Source: Hyphomicrobiales bacterium (lineage in GTDB: Bacteria; Pseudomonadota; Alphaproteobacteria; Rhizobiales; CAYWUX01). From it: a DNA stretch of 7,513 bases. The stretch's first letter is position 1. Every line of letters begins with the position of its first letter. The stretch spans positions 1 to 7,513 of the forward strand of contig JANQOC010000326.1 in NCBI GenBank assembly GCA_028279265.1, written 5' to 3'. Both the position numbers and the translations under genes were made by a program. The notes under the pieces are model-generated. The model did no database searches. It had not been told where the DNA came from and saw nothing but the letters and a program-made list of their open reading frames with translations. Positions 5,788 to 7,513 of the stretch are shown here, piece after piece.

Positions 5788-7392
5788 TCAGGCGGCACGT
5801 TCCGAACGATTGGCGATGCGCGGTTGCCCATAAATCTCCGGACGCACAGGTTTGGGTTCCGAGAACAGAAAACCCTGTCCCAAAGCAATTTTATAAGGAT
5901 GCAGCCGGGTCAATGTCGCCTCGTCTTCGATTTTCTCGACGATTAGTTCCAGACCATTCCGGTGGAGGTAATGGCTGAAATCAGCGGCATGAATAGGAGA
6001 TCCGGCTTCTTCCATACCTTCCAACAGGATCGCTGCATCGACTTTTAGAAATCGAAATCCGTTGGCATGCAGACCGGCGAAATCCAGGTCGAGTTTTTCG
6101 ACCTTATCAAGGGAGAACCGGAATCCGTTTTTGGTGAGCGTGGCGAGGCTTTCCAGTTCAATAGCCCCGAACTGTTTGACGATGGATTGACTGAACTCAA
6201 AAATCAGCTTGTCGGCCAGTGACGTGTTCTGCTCCATGAACGCAATAAATTCGGGAAAGAAGTCCGGATCCAGCAAGGAATGCGGTGAAATATTACAGAA
6301 CAGGGCCCGCGTACTCCCACGCTGGGCCAGTCGACTGACGACCTGGACCGAGCGAAACAGCATAACATTGTCGATCAGCGGCATCATGCCGGCTTCTTCA
6401 GCCACGGGAATATAGTTCGTCGGTAGGACCGTTTCATCCATTTCAGTTCGCAGCCGGGTCAGTACCTCGTAGTAGCGGACACTGCGATCCGGCAGAGCCA
6501 CGATGGGCTGCATGTAGAGATCAATTTTATTACTCTCAATCGACTTGCGCACGGTATCCAGCAAATCCTGCCTGTTTTCAAACTTGCTGAATGCCGACAG
6601 AATGGCATTGGCGTCGGCGGCAAGCCGGGCCTGCGCCTGGGCGTCGATATCCGAACTTGCGGTCGGATTAATGCCTGCCGCTGGATTCGATTGTCCCGGC
6701 AATTCGATACCGATGGTGTGCGAATCGAGGTCAGCCGCAGCGCTGGAAGTAACAGCGCGATTGTCGGCCATGTTCTCGGTCACCTGTTTGATGAGTGTTT
6801 CGAGAACGTTGATTTCAGAACCGAACGTGTCACGAAGACTGTGATGCTCGCGGCTCATTTCGTCTTTCAACGCCAGGATCTGCTGCTCCAATATGGCAAT
6901 TTGTGCCTTCAGCTTTTCATCGGAACTGTCATACATGCTCAACAGTTGAGCCAGGGATTTCCCCCCAAGTTTCGCTTCGACTTCCTGAACGCCCTGCAAC
7001 AATCCGGCACTGCTCTGAAATTGATTCAGTGTATCTCTGATCTCAAGGAGTTGCCTTTTATTGCTTTCGAATTCATGGGACATTGCGTTCATACGCGACT
7101 GGACATGTCGGGCGCGCCGGATTTGTGCATGCACGACAAGAAGAACAAAGAACAGGCTGGTGGCAATGAGCCCGGCCGAAATCAGGCCCATTCCGAACTC
7201 GACAATCAATCCGGTGGCCACAGCCAGGGAAATCGTCGCCATCGCAATCAGTGCAAAGATATCGCCCACGACAGTCCGGGCTTTCGATGGCGGCTTTTCG
7301 ACAGACGGATTACGCCCGGCGGCCTCTGCCGCAATCTTACGCGCAGCAATTGTTTCTGCTGGATCTCGCATAGCTCTGAGTGGTTCCGCCAT
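5788..7392 (-). CDS. Membrane-anchored coiled-coil protein with degenerate EAL domain (TipF-like)
   Basis: 534 aa. After a charged cytoplasmic N-terminus come two hydrophobic helices (about 43-65 and 67-88, a short hairpin), a long Glu/Gln/Leu-rich coiled coil (about 95-210), a low-complexity linker (about 212-260) and an EAL domain (about 275-520). EAL residues kept: Gln295 (MQPIV), Glu309 in EVLTRLR, Asn367 (FCNIS), Glu399 (FEFSQS), Asp429, Lys450 and Asp452 (LKVD), Glu486 and Glu489, and QGFLFSEPKP (506-515). Lost: the second Asp of the DD pair is Lys430, and the FGTGYS loop after it is replaced. This points to weak or no phosphodiesterase activity. The architecture matches Caulobacter TipF, a c-di-GMP receptor for polar flagellum assembly; that assignment is inference. 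AAGGG sits just before the ATG at 7390-7392, closer than ideal. It is probably read with the HAD gene downstream. Confidence 0.85.
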   Translation of the reverse strand: MAEPLRAMRDPAETIAARKIAAEAAGRNPSVEKPPSKARTVVGDIFALIAMATISLAVATGLIVEFGMGLISAGLIATSLFFVLLVVHAQIRRARHVQSRMNAMSHEFESNKRQLLEIRDTLNQFQSSAGLLQGVQEVEAKLGGKSLAQLLSMYDSSDEKLKAQIAILEQQILALKDEMSREHHSLRDTFGSEINVLETLIKQVTENMADNRAVTSSAAADLDSHTIGIELPGQSNPAAGINPTASSDIDAQAQARLAADANAILSAFSKFENRQDLLDTVRKSIESNKIDLYMQPIVALPDRSVRYYEVLTRLRTEMDETVLPTNYIPVAEEAGMMPLIDNVMLFRSVQVVSRLAQRGSTRALFCNISPHSLLDPDFFPEFIAFMEQNTSLADKLIFEFSQSIVKQFGAIELESLATLTKNGFRFSLDKVEKLDLDFAGLHANGFRFLKVDAAILLEGMEEAGSPIHAADFSHYLHRNGLELIVEKIEDEATLTRLHPYKIALGQGFLFSEPKPVRPEIYGQPRIANRSERAA

Positions 7393-7428
7393 ACCCTTAC
7401 CGAATCAACCGTTGATCTCTCACAAAGC

Positions 7429-7507
7429 ATTCCGTGTCGCATCGGATTGGGCAATCACTGAATGGCAACTTTCCACGGAATCTCCGTATTTTTATCAAGT
7501 TACGGAA
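7429..7507. promoter_or_regulatory. Repeated TTCCGT motifs and 8-bp dyad upstream of the EAL gene
   Basis: ATTCCGTG (7429-7436) and CACGGAAT (7474-7481) are perfect reverse complements 37 bp apart. A third ACGGAA lies at 7502-7507, and a local TCCGT (7483-7487) can pair with the ACGGA on either side. On the minus strand this gives two direct TTCCGT copies 27 bp apart and one inverted copy, all within 38-115 bp upstream of the EAL start. It may be a multi-site operator or a region with alternative hairpins. No convincing -35/-10 pair is seen, and the region may continue past the window. Confidence 0.35.
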
Positions 7508-7513
7508 ACAATT

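Noticed and set aside
5466..5978. 170-aa plus-strand frame spanning the HAD/EAL gap
   Set aside because: It overlaps two real genes antisense on both ends and has no recognisable motif.
6691..7461. 256-aa open frame on the plus strand opposite the EAL gene
   Set aside because: It lies antisense to a well-supported coding gene, shows no recognisable domain, and is rich in Cys/His/Arg/Gln as shadow frames often are. No ribosome site or promoter supports it.

Overview
The window looks like a chromosomal segment of a flagellated, moderate-GC alphaproteobacterium. I infer this from the style of the IleS and RibF proteins, a HAD phosphatase-like gene of the kind found near ribF/ileS in that class, a stand-alone cheY-cheZ pair, and a membrane protein with a degenerate EAL domain resembling Caulobacter TipF. 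There are no transposases, tRNA or rRNA genes, CRISPR arrays or phage genes. Coding density is high and all complete genes look intact.

Layout, left to right. The 5' part of ileS (minus strand, running off the left edge), ribF and a MaoC-fold hydratase gene form a leftward block, maoC to ribF to ileS. A promoter-like sequence lies upstream of maoC. A 290-bp divergent intergenic region then separates this block from a rightward pair, cheY and cheZ. An intrinsic terminator sits between cheY and cheZ, and a perfect 9-bp dyad overlaps the candidate cheY promoter. cheZ converges on a leftward series: a VOC/glyoxalase-fold protein, a HAD-superfamily hydrolase and a TipF-like EAL protein at the right edge. 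The short cheZ/VOC convergent region can fold into a two-tier hairpin.

How the genes fit together. ileS and ribF are housekeeping (isoleucyl-tRNA charging; FMN/FAD synthesis). cheY and cheZ form a phosphorylatable switch regulator and its phosphatase, both carrying their key residues. The TipF-like gene keeps some c-di-GMP-binding EAL residues but has lost the second Asp of the catalytic DD motif, so it is more likely a c-di-GMP receptor or scaffold for polar flagellum assembly than a phosphodiesterase. The simplest reading is a motility/c-di-GMP module embedded in a core metabolic neighbourhood. I do not see a clearly new multi-gene system. The most interesting points are the degenerate EAL protein, the FliM-like tail of CheZ, the cheY/cheZ terminator, and the dyads upstream of cheY and of the EAL gene.
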